From: Listeria ilorinensis
GTDB taxonomy: Bacteria > Bacillota > Bacilli > Lactobacillales > Listeriaceae
Length of the DNA: 64,000 nt
Assembly: GCF_913566895.1 (NCBI RefSeq)
Contig: NZ_CAJYCN010000003.1
Coordinates: forward strand, 1-64,000
Direction: 5' to 3'
Position 1 is the first letter of the stretch, and each line of letters opens with the position of its first letter. Below the pieces are notes generated by a model. The model worked only from the letters and a program-made list of their open reading frames with translations, had not been told where the DNA came from and did not search any database. The translations under genes were made by a program, and so were the position numbers. This document shows positions 1 through 8,085 of the stretch, piece by piece.

Positions 1-180
1 TCAACACCGTGAATAAGTTCCTGTGCGTCATAATTGACTTTGCTAGCTTAAAAACTAGTTTTTGATTCGGAAATGATCCTTCATTTCCTGCCCTATGAAT
101 TAATGGTGAAACATAGTGTCTCATCGCTTTTTCATCTTCGTTTTGTTCAGTTTTCAAAGGTCACAGTAGCTTAACGCAAC
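1..180 (-). promoter_or_regulatory. 16S rRNA operon leader (partial, leads off left edge)
   Basis: On the minus strand this stretch begins just downstream of a strong rRNA-type promoter and contains a boxA-like antitermination element (CTTTGAAAACTGAAC, complement of 145-159), as found in the transcribed leaders of Bacilli rrn operons. Small inverted repeats follow (CTATG/CATAG, and a CTAGTTTTTAAGCTAG element at about 45-62). No 16S sequence is present; it would lie left of position 1. That an rrn operon follows is inference from the leader and promoter. Confidence 0.6.
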
Positions 181-186
181 TCATTT

Positions 187-215
187 ATAATACCATTATT
201 AAGAGTCGAGGTCAA
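187..215 (-). promoter_or_regulatory. rRNA-type sigma-A promoter
   Basis: Minus-strand -35 TTGACC (210-215) and -10 TATTAT (187-192) are separated by exactly 17 bp. Immediately upstream (216-245) is an A/T-only-like stretch with A and T runs resembling an UP element. Predicted start is near 180, running left into the boxA-bearing leader. Confidence 0.7.
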
Positions 216-274
216 GCAAATTCAAAAACTTTTTTTAAAAGTTTTGAAAAGAAATATACTCTTTAATTGAGCTT

Positions 275-928
275 TTATATTATATAACTTTCTTTGAATA
301 GATGCAAGAAAAAAAACTTAATTCCATCCTTTAATTCTTTCTCTAATTGCAAAAGAAAACTTCGCATAAATTGATGACGTGATTCTGCTAATTTTTTTCC
401 TGTTGATGTATTCATTCCCTCTTTCAAGCGGAAGAGCTTATCCTCGAAATGATTAACGACTGAATCTGCTGCTTGATAATCAAAAAGAGCATTTCCTTTT
501 GAAGAGCCATATACAAATGTTCGAACGATGCCGACAGCGCCTATTGCATCAAGACGGTCTGCATCCTGAACAATCTTCTCTTCTAGCGTGACAGCATCTA
601 ACGGGTTTTGCCCTTTTTGATAAGCTATCACTTGGATTAATCGTAGGATTTCTTCTGTTTTTTCATCAGGAATCCCTTCTTCTTCTAACCATAATCTTAT
701 TTCCTTTTTTGCCTTTTGCTGATTTTGTGTCAGCTTTACATCTCCATAGTCATGCAGCCATGCACCTAATTGAATCGTGAATAAGTCCCCACCTTCTATT
801 TGGCCGATCTTTTTACTTAAACCTACAACACGCTTCAAATGATCAAACGCATGGCCTGTTCGATCATTTTTAAAATGTTCTGCCATCCAGCGCTCAGCTT
901 TTCGAAGAACTACTTCTTCTGATACCAT
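275..928 (-). CDS. HD-domain phosphohydrolase (YpgQ-like)
   Basis: A 217-aa cytosolic HD-superfamily metal-dependent phosphohydrolase. Visible metal ligands are H26 and H30 in the GHAFDH segment, the H59-D60 pair in LHDYGD, and a later Asp in QDADRLDAIGA at about 121-131, a motif typical of the YpgQ/YedJ branch. Members characterised in Bacillus are metal-dependent (d)NTP pyrophosphatases; the substrate here cannot be read from sequence. The ATG start is supported by AAAGGAGG a few bases upstream. It is transcribed towards the rRNA promoter and is divergent from the following ABC gene; no partner gene is apparent. Confidence 0.75.
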   Translation of the reverse strand: MVSEEVVLRKAERWMAEHFKNDRTGHAFDHLKRVVGLSKKIGQIEGGDLFTIQLGAWLHDYGDVKLTQNQQKAKKEIRLWLEEEGIPDEKTEEILRLIQVIAYQKGQNPLDAVTLEEKIVQDADRLDAIGAVGIVRTFVYGSSKGNALFDYQAADSVVNHFEDKLFRLKEGMNTSTGKKLAESRHQFMRSFLLQLEKELKDGIKFFFLHLFKESYII

Positions 929-1009
929 TTTTTTCTCCTCCTTTAGATTTCTTTTTTTCTGATAATTGTGTAAAATAAGGGAAACCCCTCATGAAAGTAG
1001 GTCAAATCA

Positions 1010-1795
1010 ATGTTTGAATTTTCTCAAGTTTTCTATGAACATAAACTTGCAACGATTTTATCAAATATTAACTGGAAAGTAAAAGCTGGTGAACATTGGG
1101 CTCTGCTAGGACTTAATGGTTCTGGTAAAACTACCTTGCTGCAGCTGCTGAATGGATATATTTGGCCGTCAAAAGGGCGCATTTCTGTCTTGGGTGAAAC
1201 TTTTGGGCAAACCGCTTTACCTGAGCTACGCAAATCAATTGGTTGGGTAAGCAAAGCGCTGGAACAACAATTAAAAAATAGTGATACTAGCGAAAAAATT
1301 GTGCTCAGTGGTAAATATGCAAGTATTGGTCTTTATGTGTCACCTTCTCCGTCAGAATGGGATGAAGCTAAACAGGTATTGATAGATGCAGGTGGGGAAC
1401 ATCTCATTGGTAAGCCCTATCAAATCTTGTCTCAAGGAGAAAGACAAATCGTCTTAATTGCACGTGCATTAATGGCAAAACCACGTATTTTAATTTTAGA
1501 TGAGCCTTGCAACGGACTTGATTTGTTCGCTCGAGAATCATTGCTATTTAAAATCGAACAACTTGCTCAAAATAAAGATGACTTTTCGATTATTTTTGTG
1601 ACACACCATTCAGAAGAGATATCTGCCAGTTTCAAAAAAACTTTACTGCTCCAGAATGGTCAAGTTTTTGCGCAAGGAGCAACAACTGAATTGTTAAATG
1701 AGCTGGTTCTAGCTGACTTTTATGAAAAACCTGTTAAAATAATCCATCTCCCCGGTGGTCGAATCGCTCTTTATCCTGCCAACATTATGATATAG
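1010..1795 (+). CDS. ABC transporter ATP-binding protein (YlmA-like)
   Basis: A 261-aa single-domain ABC ATPase. Walker A GLNGSGKT is at 34-41, the signature LSQGE at 140-144 and Walker B ILILDEP at 160-166, with a switch His in VTHHSEE, so ATP hydrolysis should be intact. No permease or binding protein lies beside it, as for B. subtilis YlmA, so the transported substrate, or whether it transports at all, is unknown. The Shine-Dalgarno sequence is weak (AAAGTAGGT). The small PH-like gene follows 33 bp downstream and is probably co-transcribed. Confidence 0.8.
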   Translation: MFEFSQVFYEHKLATILSNINWKVKAGEHWALLGLNGSGKTTLLQLLNGYIWPSKGRISVLGETFGQTALPELRKSIGWVSKALEQQLKNSDTSEKIVLSGKYASIGLYVSPSPSEWDEAKQVLIDAGGEHLIGKPYQILSQGERQIVLIARALMAKPRILILDEPCNGLDLFARESLLFKIEQLAQNKDDFSIIFVTHHSEEISASFKKTLLLQNGQVFAQGATTELLNELVLADFYEKPVKIIHLPGGRIALYPANIMI

Positions 1796-1828
1796 TAGGT
1801 ATATCTTATTTGTCGGAGGCAAAAATAT

Positions 1829-2188
1829 ATGATTACTTATCAAAGTTCAATTGCGAAGGCGATTGATCGTTCTCTGCTGGATGCACAAACCCTTTTGTTA
1901 TTTGGTTCTTTTTTTTATCCGCTTGATGGGCAGCCAACTGATATAAAAGGATTATGGATTGCTACACAAGATGAGCTGATTCTATTTAGTGAAAGCGATG
2001 AATTACTACTTGAAAAAAGATTCGTCTATCCACAGATTCTTTCTATTTCACAAAAGGCTAATTTGTTAGCAATGACTAAACAAGTAAAATTGACACTTGA
2101 TGACGGAAATGTATTCCAATTAATCGTCGAGAATGGGCAAGCCAAAGAGTTTGTTGCCGAAGTGACCAAGCGACTAGCCATTATGTAG
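1829..2188 (+). CDS. Small PH-like domain protein, function unknown
   Basis: A 119-aa protein without signal peptide or membrane helix. Alternating hydrophobic strands (KGLWIATQDELILFSE, then KQVKLTLDDGNVFQLIV) followed by a C-terminal helix resemble the bacterial PH-domain fold seen in YokE/DUF1696-type proteins; this is a fold-level impression, not a family assignment. It has a good ribosome site (CGGAGGC) and sits behind the orphan ABC ATPase, with a terminator straight after its stop, so the two form a short plus-strand transcription unit. Confidence 0.55.
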   Translation: MITYQSSIAKAIDRSLLDAQTLLLFGSFFYPLDGQPTDIKGLWIATQDELILFSESDELLLEKRFVYPQILSISQKANLLAMTKQVKLTLDDGNVFQLIVENGQAKEFVAEVTKRLAIM

Positions 2189-2193
2189 ATATA

Positions 2194-2223
2194 AAAAGAG
2201 ACGGAATTGATCCGTCTCTTTTT
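2194..2223. terminator. Bidirectional terminator between PH-like gene and pepT
   Basis: A 12-bp perfect stem, AAAAGAGACGGA (2194-2205) against TCCGTCTCTTTT (2211-2222), with a 5-nt loop. A and T runs on both sides let it serve the two convergent genes. Confidence 0.85.
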
Positions 2224-2235
2224 GTACCTACTTTT

Positions 2236-3468
2236 TTAAGCGCGTACTTCGAACCCTTTTACGACTTCCACCAGCACTTTTGTTGCCATTTCCATACTTT
2301 CTACTGCTACATATTCAAATTTACCATGCATATTTTCCCCGCCAGCAAAAATATTAGGTGTTGGCAATCCCATGAAGGATAACTGAGAACCATCTGTGCC
2401 TCCACGGATCGGTTTGATGTCCGGCTCGATACCAAGGGATTTCATTGCTTCATAAGCAATATCTACAATCTCTTTGACTGGTTCAATTTTTTCACGCATA
2501 TTATAATATTGATCATTTAATTCTAAGCGAACCCGGTCTTCACCAAATTGTGCTTGTAATTCTTTCGTGATTTCTTCAATTTTTTTCTTTCTTGTTTCAA
2601 ATACTTCGCGATCAAAGTCACGGATAATATAGTAAGATTTTGCTGTTTCTACATCTCCATCTAGTGATAACAGATGATAGAACCCTTCATAGCCTTCTGT
2701 GAATTCGGGTGCTTCTTCTTTAGGCAGTTTCTCATGGAAAGCCATCGCCATCTTGATCGCACTGATCATTTTGCCTTTAGCTGTTCCTGGATGGACGTTA
2801 TTTCCATTGAAGTATAATTTGGCAGCAGCCGCATTGAAACTCTCGTATTCAAGCTCGCCTACCGGACCACCATCCATCGTATAGGCATAATCAGCACCAA
2901 AAGCTTTCACATTAAATTTTGCTGGGCCTCGACCGATTTCTTCGTCAGGTGTGAACGCAACACGAATTTTGCCATGTTTAATTTCTGGATGTTGAATCAG
3001 ATAGTTCATGGCTACCATAATTTCGGTAATGCCAGATTTATCGTCTGCACCAAGGAGTGTCGTACCATCTGTTGTAATCAATGTCTGACCTACATAACCA
3101 CTTAGCTCCGGAAATTGTTCAGGTGACAAAACAATATCTAACTCTTTGTTTAAAACAATATCTTTACCATCATAATTTTCATGGATTTGCGGTTTTACAT
3201 TTTTGCCTGTCAAATCTGTCGCCGTATCTAAATGTGCTAAAAAACCAATGACTGGCACGTTTTTTTCTGTATTTGCTGGCAAAGTGGCCATCACATAACC
3301 ATTCTCGTCTACAGTCACATCAGCCATACCGATTTCTTTTAGTTCATTCACTAACAATTTTCCTAATTCCAATTGACCTTCTGTAGTTGGACAGGTCGTG
3401 CTGTCTTCACTCGACTGCGTTTCTACTTGAACATATGTAGTGAAGCGCTTGATTAGTTCTTCTCTCAT
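2236..3468 (-). CDS. pepT: Peptidase T (tripeptide aminopeptidase)
   Basis: A 410-aa M20-family dizinc aminopeptidase that removes the N-terminal residue of tripeptides in the cytoplasm. Metal ligands and catalytic residues are in place: H79 and D81 in AHLDT, bridging D142 in GADDKSG, E176/E177 in TPDEEIG, D199 in TMDGG, and a C-terminal His in GGENMHGK. Length matches the family. The ATG start is preceded by AGGAGTG. It is a monocistronic gene convergent with the upstream pair; a TATAAT lies at 3502-3507 with a poor -35. Confidence 0.95.
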   Translation of the reverse strand: MREELIKRFTTYVQVETQSSEDSTTCPTTEGQLELGKLLVNELKEIGMADVTVDENGYVMATLPANTEKNVPVIGFLAHLDTATDLTGKNVKPQIHENYDGKDIVLNKELDIVLSPEQFPELSGYVGQTLITTDGTTLLGADDKSGITEIMVAMNYLIQHPEIKHGKIRVAFTPDEEIGRGPAKFNVKAFGADYAYTMDGGPVGELEYESFNAAAAKLYFNGNNVHPGTAKGKMISAIKMAMAFHEKLPKEEAPEFTEGYEGFYHLLSLDGDVETAKSYYIIRDFDREVFETRKKKIEEITKELQAQFGEDRVRLELNDQYYNMREKIEPVKEIVDIAYEAMKSLGIEPDIKPIRGGTDGSQLSFMGLPTPNIFAGGENMHGKFEYVAVESMEMATKVLVEVVKGFEVRA

Positions 3469-4128
3469 CTTGTAACACTCCTTTTAATCTTTCTCTCCCT
3501 TATTATAGTCCCCTTTTTTCAAAAAAACCATTGTTAATCCTGCCATTTGTTAAGAAGTTTTTGAACAGTCGTAATGTTCCTCACCGTATAAGGCTACTGT
3601 AGCTTTGATTTAAAAAGGGATTGAAAGTTGACTTTTTGAGTAGCATTTATATGATACTTAGCGAAAACAATTTCATTCATAAATGTTGAAGAGCTTGGTC
3701 ATGCTCGATCACTTCCGTAAAGAGATGTTCATTTGTAAAGAACAATATAATCTTTTTCTTTTCATTCTCACACTCCTTGTAGATTTTTTGAAACAAGTGC
3801 TTCAAAATTGACTAAATGAATAGATGATTAAATCATGCTCCAGTTGGAATGCCTCAAACAAAAGAAATTTTAATCGATTTAAAGCTTTCCGTTGAGAAAT
3901 CAGAAAACAAAGATTGTCTGTCTTTAGATAGGTTTTCAACATATTTGATAGCCGTTTTTAGCAAGCAATTCTTTCAAGGCTCCACAGATAATTTGTTTTT
4001 GCCGTCAAGATTGATTGCACGCAAGAAAACCATTTATTTCAGTTTATTCGCTCGATCAAGTTAGTATGAACGCCTGCTTTTATTACGGTATAATAATAAC
4101 ATTCTTTCAAAATAAAGGAGTGCAGAAA
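3469..4128. other. 660-bp gap with possible decayed minus-strand gene(s)
   Basis: No intact gene is visible. Two minus-strand stretches read like protein but lack starts and are separated by stops: one about 50 codons ending near 3862 (contains ALKELLKTAIKYVENL) and one about 42 codons ending near 3680 (contains KKIILFFTNEHLFTEVIEH). They could be remnants of one gene. Plus-strand ORFs here have no ribosome site. I cannot name a family. The right end carries the exoA promoter region. Confidence 0.3.
4089..4094 (+). promoter_or_regulatory. Candidate exoA promoter -10 box
   Basis: A consensus TATAAT lies 35 bp before the exoA ATG. The hexamer 17 bp upstream (ATGAAC) is a poor -35, so this is only a candidate. 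Confidence 0.4.
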
Positions 4129-4884
4129 ATGAAACTCATTTCTTGGAATGTAAATGGGCTTCGAGCCGCCGTCAAAAAAGGGTTCCTAGACTATTTTCAA
4201 TCAGTTGATGCAGATATTTTTTGTTTGCAGGAAACAAAGCTGCAAGAAGGGCAAATTGACTTACCTATGGATGGTTACTTTGCTTACTGGAATTATGCTG
4301 TCAAAAAAGGGTATTCGGGAACAGCGGTTTTTACGAAAAAAAAGCCACTTCATGTTCAATACGGACTCAATATCCCTGAACACGATCAAGAAGGCCGGGT
4401 CATTACACTGGAATTCGATGATTTTTATTTAGTCACGGTATACACGCCAAACTCGCAGAGCGAATTGAAACGTCTTGCCTACCGAATGACTTGGGAAGAA
4501 GCCTTTCTTATCTATTTAATTGAGCTGGATCAAAAAAAGCCCGTTATTATCTGTGGCGACTTGAATGTTGCACATCAGGAGATCGATCTGAAGAATCCAC
4601 GCACCAATCATAAAAATGCTGGTTTTACAGATGAGGAACGCGAAAAATTCACTGGGTGGCTTGCTGCTGGTTTTACAGATAGTTTTCGTTATTTTTATCC
4701 GACACTTGAAGAAGCCTACTCGTGGTGGTCTTACCGAGGAAATGCTCGGGCGCGAAATACTGGATGGCGAATCGACTATTTTGTCGTCTCAAATCGATTG
4801 GAAACTAAGCTGGAAGATGCTAAAATTCACGCTGATGTCCTAGGTTCTGATCATTGTCCTGTTGAACTCACGATTGATCTTTAA
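4129..4884 (+). CDS. exoA: Exodeoxyribonuclease III / AP endonuclease
   Basis: A 251-aa endonuclease/exonuclease/phosphatase-family enzyme that incises abasic sites and trims 3' ends during base excision repair. Landmarks are SWNVNGLR at 5-12, catalytic E35 in LQETK, GDLNVAH in the middle and the C-terminal GSDHCPV with the general-base His. A longer reading from 4015 is possible, but AAAGGAG sits 9 bp before the ATG at 4129 and the protein from there aligns with B. subtilis ExoA (252 aa). A strong terminator follows. Confidence 0.95.
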   Translation: MKLISWNVNGLRAAVKKGFLDYFQSVDADIFCLQETKLQEGQIDLPMDGYFAYWNYAVKKGYSGTAVFTKKKPLHVQYGLNIPEHDQEGRVITLEFDDFYLVTVYTPNSQSELKRLAYRMTWEEAFLIYLIELDQKKPVIICGDLNVAHQEIDLKNPRTNHKNAGFTDEEREKFTGWLAAGFTDSFRYFYPTLEEAYSWWSYRGNARARNTGWRIDYFVVSNRLETKLEDAKIHADVLGSDHCPVELTIDL

Positions 4885-4937
4885 TTTATTATTCGCCGTC
4901 TACTTAGAAAATCCTTCCTGTCAGTCAAAATTCAATC

Positions 4938-4980
4938 AAAAAAACCGCTTTTCCAGATAATCGGAAAAGCGGTTTTTGTT
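4938..4980. terminator. Bidirectional terminator between exoA and rplT
   Basis: A 14-bp perfect stem, AAAACCGCTTTTCC (4941-4954) against GGAAAAGCGGTTTT (4963-4976), with an 8-nt loop and A/T runs on both flanks. It serves exoA (plus) and the infC-rpmI-rplT operon (minus). Confidence 0.9.
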
Positions 4981-4983
4981 GTT

Positions 4984-5343
4984 TTATTTAGCTAGTTCTT
5001 TTTTTGCTGCATCTGCAAGTGTTGTAAATGCTGCTGCATCATTGACAGCTAGATCTGCAAGCATTTTACGGTTAATATCGATACCTGCCAGTTTCAAGCC
5101 GTGCATCAATTTGCTGTAAGAAAGATCATTCAAACGTGCTGCTGCGTTGATACGAGCAATCCATAGTTTACGGAAATCACGTTTTTTCTGACGACGATCT
5201 CTGTAAGCATATTGGTAAGATTTCATTACCGCTTGGTTTGCTACTTTAAATAATGTATGTTTAGAGCCATAATATCCTTTGGCTAATTTGATGACTTTTT
5301 TCCGACGTTTGCGAGTTACTGTTCCGCCTTTTACGCGTGGCAT
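4984..5343 (-). CDS. rplT: 50S ribosomal protein L20
   Basis: A 119-aa, very basic protein beginning [16 protein letters not shown], the canonical L20 start. L20 binds 23S rRNA early in large-subunit assembly and, in Bacilli, represses its own operon by binding the infC leader mRNA. It is the last gene of infC-rpmI-rplT; AGGAGG precedes the ATG and the bidirectional terminator follows closely. Confidence 0.98.
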   Translation of the reverse strand: MPRVKGGTVTRKRRKKVIKLAKGYYGSKHTLFKVANQAVMKSYQYAYRDRRQKKRDFRKLWIARINAAARLNDLSYSKLMHGLKLAGIDINRKMLADLAVNDAAAFTTLADAAKKELAK

Positions 5344-5383
5344 AATGTCAACCTCCTAGAATTTTTCCATTTAGTATTTTTGA

Positions 5384-5584
5384 TTATTTCATTTTAGCGA
5401 CCATTTGGCGGATACGTTTGAAATCGCCGGCCGATACCATTGCAGATTTACGCAATTTACGTTTTTGTTTTTGTGATTTGTTTGCGAACATATGGCTAGT
5501 GTAGCCGTGTCTGCGTTTTAATTTACCAGATCCTGTTCTTTTGAAACGTTTAGCGGAACCGCGGTGGGTTTTCATTTTTGGCAT
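5384..5584 (-). CDS. rpmI: 50S ribosomal protein L35
   Basis: A 66-aa basic protein starting [20 protein letters not shown], diagnostic for L35. It is the middle gene of the infC operon, 40 bp upstream of rplT and 21 bp downstream of infC, and GAGGAAAC precedes its ATG. Confidence 0.98.
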   Translation of the reverse strand: MPKMKTHRGSAKRFKRTGSGKLKRRHGYTSHMFANKSQKQKRKLRKSAMVSAGDFKRIRQMVAKMK

Positions 5585-5605
5585 GAATGTTTCCTCCTCA
5601 AAACT

Positions 5606-6121
5606 TTACTTTTCTTGAAGTGGTGCAAGGACTAGGAACATGGAACGTCCGTCCATTTTTGGTCTTTGTTCAATCGTGCTTAAATCTTTGCACTCAGAAG
5701 CAAAGCGGTCGAGCACCTTCTGACCGATATCTTTATGGGTAATGGCACGTCCTTTGAAACGAATCGAACATTTAACTTTATCGCCTTTTTCAAGGAACTT
5801 GCGTGCATTACGTAGCTTCGTGTTAAAATCGTGTTCATCAATCGTTGGACTGAGTCGAACTTCTTTCATCACGATGACTTTTTGGTTTTTACGGGCTTCT
5901 TTTTCCTTTTTCTGTTGTTCGAAGCGATATTTACCATAGTCCATGATACGGGCTACTGGTGGTTTTGCATTCGGAGCAACAAGCACTAGATCAAGATTAG
6001 CCTTTTCAGCAATACCTAAGGCGTCAAATTTACTTTTCACACCTAATTGTTCACCGTGTTGATCGATCAATCTTACTTCACGTGCACGAATCCCATCGTT
6101 TACCAACATGTCTTTGCTAAT
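5606..6121 (-). CDS. infC: Translation initiation factor IF-3, ATT start
   Basis: IF-3 binds the 30S subunit, blocks premature 50S joining and proofreads the start codon. The protein contains [16 protein letters not shown] near the N terminus and the C-terminal IF-3 domain ([16 protein letters not shown]). The first ATG (6107-6109) has no ribosome site. Four codons upstream, ATT (6119-6121) is preceded by GGAGGTGG with 8-nt spacing, giving M(I)SKDMLVNDG, the Bacilli form, and a 171-aa protein. An AUU start lets IF-3 limit its own translation, as known from E. coli; that it does so here is inference. The operon leader carries an attenuator. Confidence 0.95.
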   Translation of the reverse strand: MSKDMLVNDGIRAREVRLIDQHGEQLGVKSKFDALGIAEKANLDLVLVAPNAKPPVARIMDYGKYRFEQQKKEKEARKNQKVIVMKEVRLSPTIDEHDFNTKLRNARKFLEKGDKVKCSIRFKGRAITHKDIGQKVLDRFASECKDLSTIEQRPKMDGRSMFLVLAPLQEK

Positions 6122-6184
6122 GGTGAGCCACCTCCATCAATTTTTGGCTAACAAGAGAAAAGCAACTCTTTTGCCTGCTAGAGC

Positions 6185-6333
6185 AAAAAAATACGGGCTG
6201 CACATGGCAACCCGCACATTCAAAATCACATCTTCATGCGATATATTTCGAATTTTTGGCCTGAAAACAATTCGTTAACGAGGCGAGAAGCGGGCTGCTC
6301 CTTCTTTCTTGTTTAATAACCTTTACTACTATA
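6185..6333 (-). promoter_or_regulatory. L20-type leader and attenuator of infC-rpmI-rplT
   Basis: The roughly 200-nt leader ends in an intrinsic terminator: GCGGGTTGC (complement of 6207-6215) pairs with GCAGCCCGT (complement of 6193-6201) over a 5-nt loop, followed by a U run (6185-6191). A second copy of the pairing strand, GCAGCCCGC, lies early in the leader (complement of 6290-6298) and can capture the same GCGGGTTGC, forming an antiterminator. This matches the established L20 autogenous attenuation in Bacillus; assignment to the Rfam L20 leader was not tested. Confidence 0.75.
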
Positions 6334-6356
6334 GCATAAGTTATTTGGAGTGTCAA
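6328..6356 (-). promoter_or_regulatory. infC operon promoter
   Basis: Minus-strand -35 TTGACA (6351-6356, perfect) and -10 TATAGT (6328-6333) with 17-bp spacing. Predicted start is near 6321, giving a leader of about 200 nt before the ATT start. Confidence 0.8.
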
Positions 6357-6383
6357 ATCAAATTTCACACTAAGTACTAATAG

Positions 6384-6412
6384 AAAAAGGATGCCTCAGA
6401 CAGGCATCCTTT
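6384..6412 (-). terminator. rplS terminator
   Basis: An 11-bp stem, AAAGGATGCCT (6386-6396) with AGGCATCCTTT (6402-6412), loop of 5, followed on the minus strand by a T run, 12 bp after the rplS stop. Confidence 0.85.
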
Positions 6413-6423
6413 GTCCAGTAGAA

Positions 6424-6768
6424 TTAACGAATTTCTTTGATACGAGCTGCTTTACCGCGAAGTTGACGCAAGTAGTAAAGTTTCGCACGACGAACTTTAC
6501 CGCGACGAATCACTTCAAGTTTAGCAATACGTGGAGTATGTACTGGGAAAGTACGTTCCACACCTACACCGTAAGAAATTTTACGAACAGTGAAAGTTTC
6601 GCTGATTCCTGCTCCGCGACGTTTGATTACAACGCCTTCGAAAAGCTGAATACGTTCACGTGTACCTTCGACTACTTTCGCATGTACGCGCACTGTATCA
6701 CCTGGGCGGAAGCTTGGGATATCAGATTTTAATTGATCTTTTGTGATTTCTTCAATTAATTTATTCAT
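6424..6768 (-). CDS. rplS: 50S ribosomal protein L19
   Basis: A 114-aa large-subunit protein at the 30S interface. It reads [13 protein letters not shown] and contains [10 protein letters not shown] and [13 protein letters not shown], all typical of L19. An in-frame start seven codons upstream exists, but GGAAGGAGAG directly before the ATG at 6768 and homologous N termini favour this one. It is a monocistronic gene with its own promoter, structured leader and terminator, divergent from the MBL hydrolase. Confidence 0.97.
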   Translation of the reverse strand: MNKLIEEITKDQLKSDIPSFRPGDTVRVHAKVVEGTRERIQLFEGVVIKRRGAGISETFTVRKISYGVGVERTFPVHTPRIAKLEVIRRGKVRRAKLYYLRQLRGKAARIKEIR

Positions 6769-6796
6769 CTTGTTCTCTCCTTCCAACAAACACTCA

Positions 6797-6889
6797 TGCG
6801 CGATTCTTGCCTGCGCAGCGGAATATCGTTATCAGGCTGGATCTGTCCAGCCACTAATATAGATTACCACAATGCGGTTTTGGTGTAAA
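6797..6889 (-). promoter_or_regulatory. rplS promoter and structured leader (L19-leader type)
   Basis: Promoter: -35 TTTACA (6884-6889) and -10 TAATCT (6861-6866), 17-bp spacing. The leader forms a 7-bp hairpin GGCTGGA/TCCAGCC (6835-6852) and a second stem TGCGC/GCGCA (6797-6817) just before the ribosome site. Ribosomal protein L19 leaders are a known element in low-GC Gram-positives; membership here is inferred from position and structure. Confidence 0.6.
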
Positions 6890-6966
6890 GTTTTTTTCTT
6901 GATTCTTTTTACTGGGATATTTTGAAGGGAATCGGGTATCATATAGGCGTAGAGGAGGCGATTTTT

Positions 6967-7674
6967 ATGAAAATCGTTCGGCAGCAAAAACTTTGGCAGA
7001 TGACTACTTTTCCAGTATTTTTTCCCATTAATGCCTATCTAGTTCCTGAAGATGACCGATTGACACTGATTGACACAGGAATCAGGCAATCAGGCAAAGG
7101 CATCGTAAAAGAGATCAAAAAAACGGGTGCGGCGTTAACTCATATTATTTTGACACATGGTCATAATGATCATGTCGGTGGTTTGAAAGAGATTCTTACT
7201 GCATTTCCAGATGCAGAGGTGGCGATTTCCAAACGGGAAGCCAAAATTTTTAAGCAAAAAGATTTATTTGCTTTTGAGGCACAGCAACCTGTAAAGGGCC
7301 ACTATCCTAAAATGGGATTGGCCGTCAAACCAGATCTACTTTTAAAAGATGGTGATATGATCGGTTCACTGATTGTAATTGAGACACCCGGCCATACACC
7401 GGGCTCAATCTCGTTGTACGATGAGCGCAATGGTCATTTGTTTGCGGGAGATCTCCTTCAGACTCGAGGTGGACTAACAATTTGTGGCGTACCAAATTGG
7501 CGCTTCCCTTTTCCTAAAATGGGGTCATGGGATCTCCAAACATCTATCGCTTCTGTTCAAAAAATCCTGTCCTATCAGCCTACTCTTCTTGGCACCGGTC
7601 ATGGTCCTTTACTTGCTCAACCCCAAACAGCCATGCTTCATGCACTTGAACAAGCTATGCAAAAAATCCGATGA
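6967..7674 (+). CDS. Metallo-beta-lactamase-fold hydrolase
   Basis: A 235-aa MBL-fold enzyme with the metal motif THGHNDHVGG (H64, H66, D68, H69), then GHTPGS and AGDLLQT carrying further ligands and a late GHGP His, so a dinuclear zinc site should form. The substrate is not predictable; the short standalone form resembles YqgX/glyoxalase II-like or quorum-lactonase-like hydrolases. The reading frame is open from 6922, but AGAGGAGG (6951-6958) fixes ATG 6967. It stands alone, divergent from rplS; its stop codon lies inside the terminator stem. Confidence 0.8.
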   Translation: MKIVRQQKLWQMTTFPVFFPINAYLVPEDDRLTLIDTGIRQSGKGIVKEIKKTGAALTHIILTHGHNDHVGGLKEILTAFPDAEVAISKREAKIFKQKDLFAFEAQQPVKGHYPKMGLAVKPDLLLKDGDMIGSLIVIETPGHTPGSISLYDERNGHLFAGDLLQTRGGLTICGVPNWRFPFPKMGSWDLQTSIASVQKILSYQPTLLGTGHGPLLAQPQTAMLHALEQAMQKIR

Positions 7675-7706
7675 AAACCATTTTACAGGTCTTCATCGGA
7701 TTTTTT
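7663..7706. terminator. Bidirectional terminator
   Basis: A 13-bp perfect stem, AAAATCCGATGAA (7663-7675) with TTCATCGGATTTT (7692-7704), loop 16 nt, overlapping the end of the MBL gene and touching the stop of the convergent gene. Confidence 0.8.
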
Positions 7707-8082
7707 AGAAGCGGGTAATTTTAATATTAACGACTGTTCCATATGCCAGTTGGTAAACACGATTTTCGACAAATTGTTCCGTAAACTGACAGTGGATCAA
7801 ACCGTTTCCTCCTGCATCAAGTGCCTTCTTCTGTAGTTCTTGAAGTAGATTTTCAAACCCCTTTGTGGAAAGAACCGTTTCATCCTTACTTTCAATCTTA
7901 GGACGAACACTTTTAGCGAAAACGACGGTTAGCACATCATGATTGACATTGATAGGTCCTGTAGAGACTTGCACATCCTCCCATTTTTGACCGATCCGCT
8001 TCTGATTGTTCTTTTCTGCTAAATATTCCTCACGATCACGATCGCGCACTTCTTTTTCTTCATTGGAACCAAAAATAGCCAT
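7705..8082 (-). CDS. Conserved protein, distant YbjQ-like similarity, function unknown
   Basis: A 125-aa soluble protein with a highly charged N terminus (residues 5-30), then two beta-rich segments. The GGNGLIHCQF...AYGTVVNI pattern near the C terminus recalls the repeat of UPF0145/YbjQ pentamer-forming proteins, which is a weak lead only. It starts 3 bp after the stop of the preceding gene on the same strand (TGA at 8086), so it is the last gene of the ylqD-rimM-trmD transcript, ended by the bidirectional terminator. Confidence 0.6.
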   Translation of the reverse strand: MAIFGSNEEKEVRDRDREEYLAEKNNQKRIGQKWEDVQVSTGPINVNHDVLTVVFAKSVRPKIESKDETVLSTKGFENLLQELQKKALDAGGNGLIHCQFTEQFVENRVYQLAYGTVVNIKITRF

Positions 8083-8085
8083 TTT

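Noticed and set aside
3849-4064. Plus-strand ORF of 71 aa before exoA
   Set aside because: No ribosome site, overlaps the exoA upstream region, composition looks like an antisense reading.
4015-4128. N-terminal extension of exoA
   Set aside because: The ATG at 4129 has an ideal AAAGGAG and the protein from there matches the family length.
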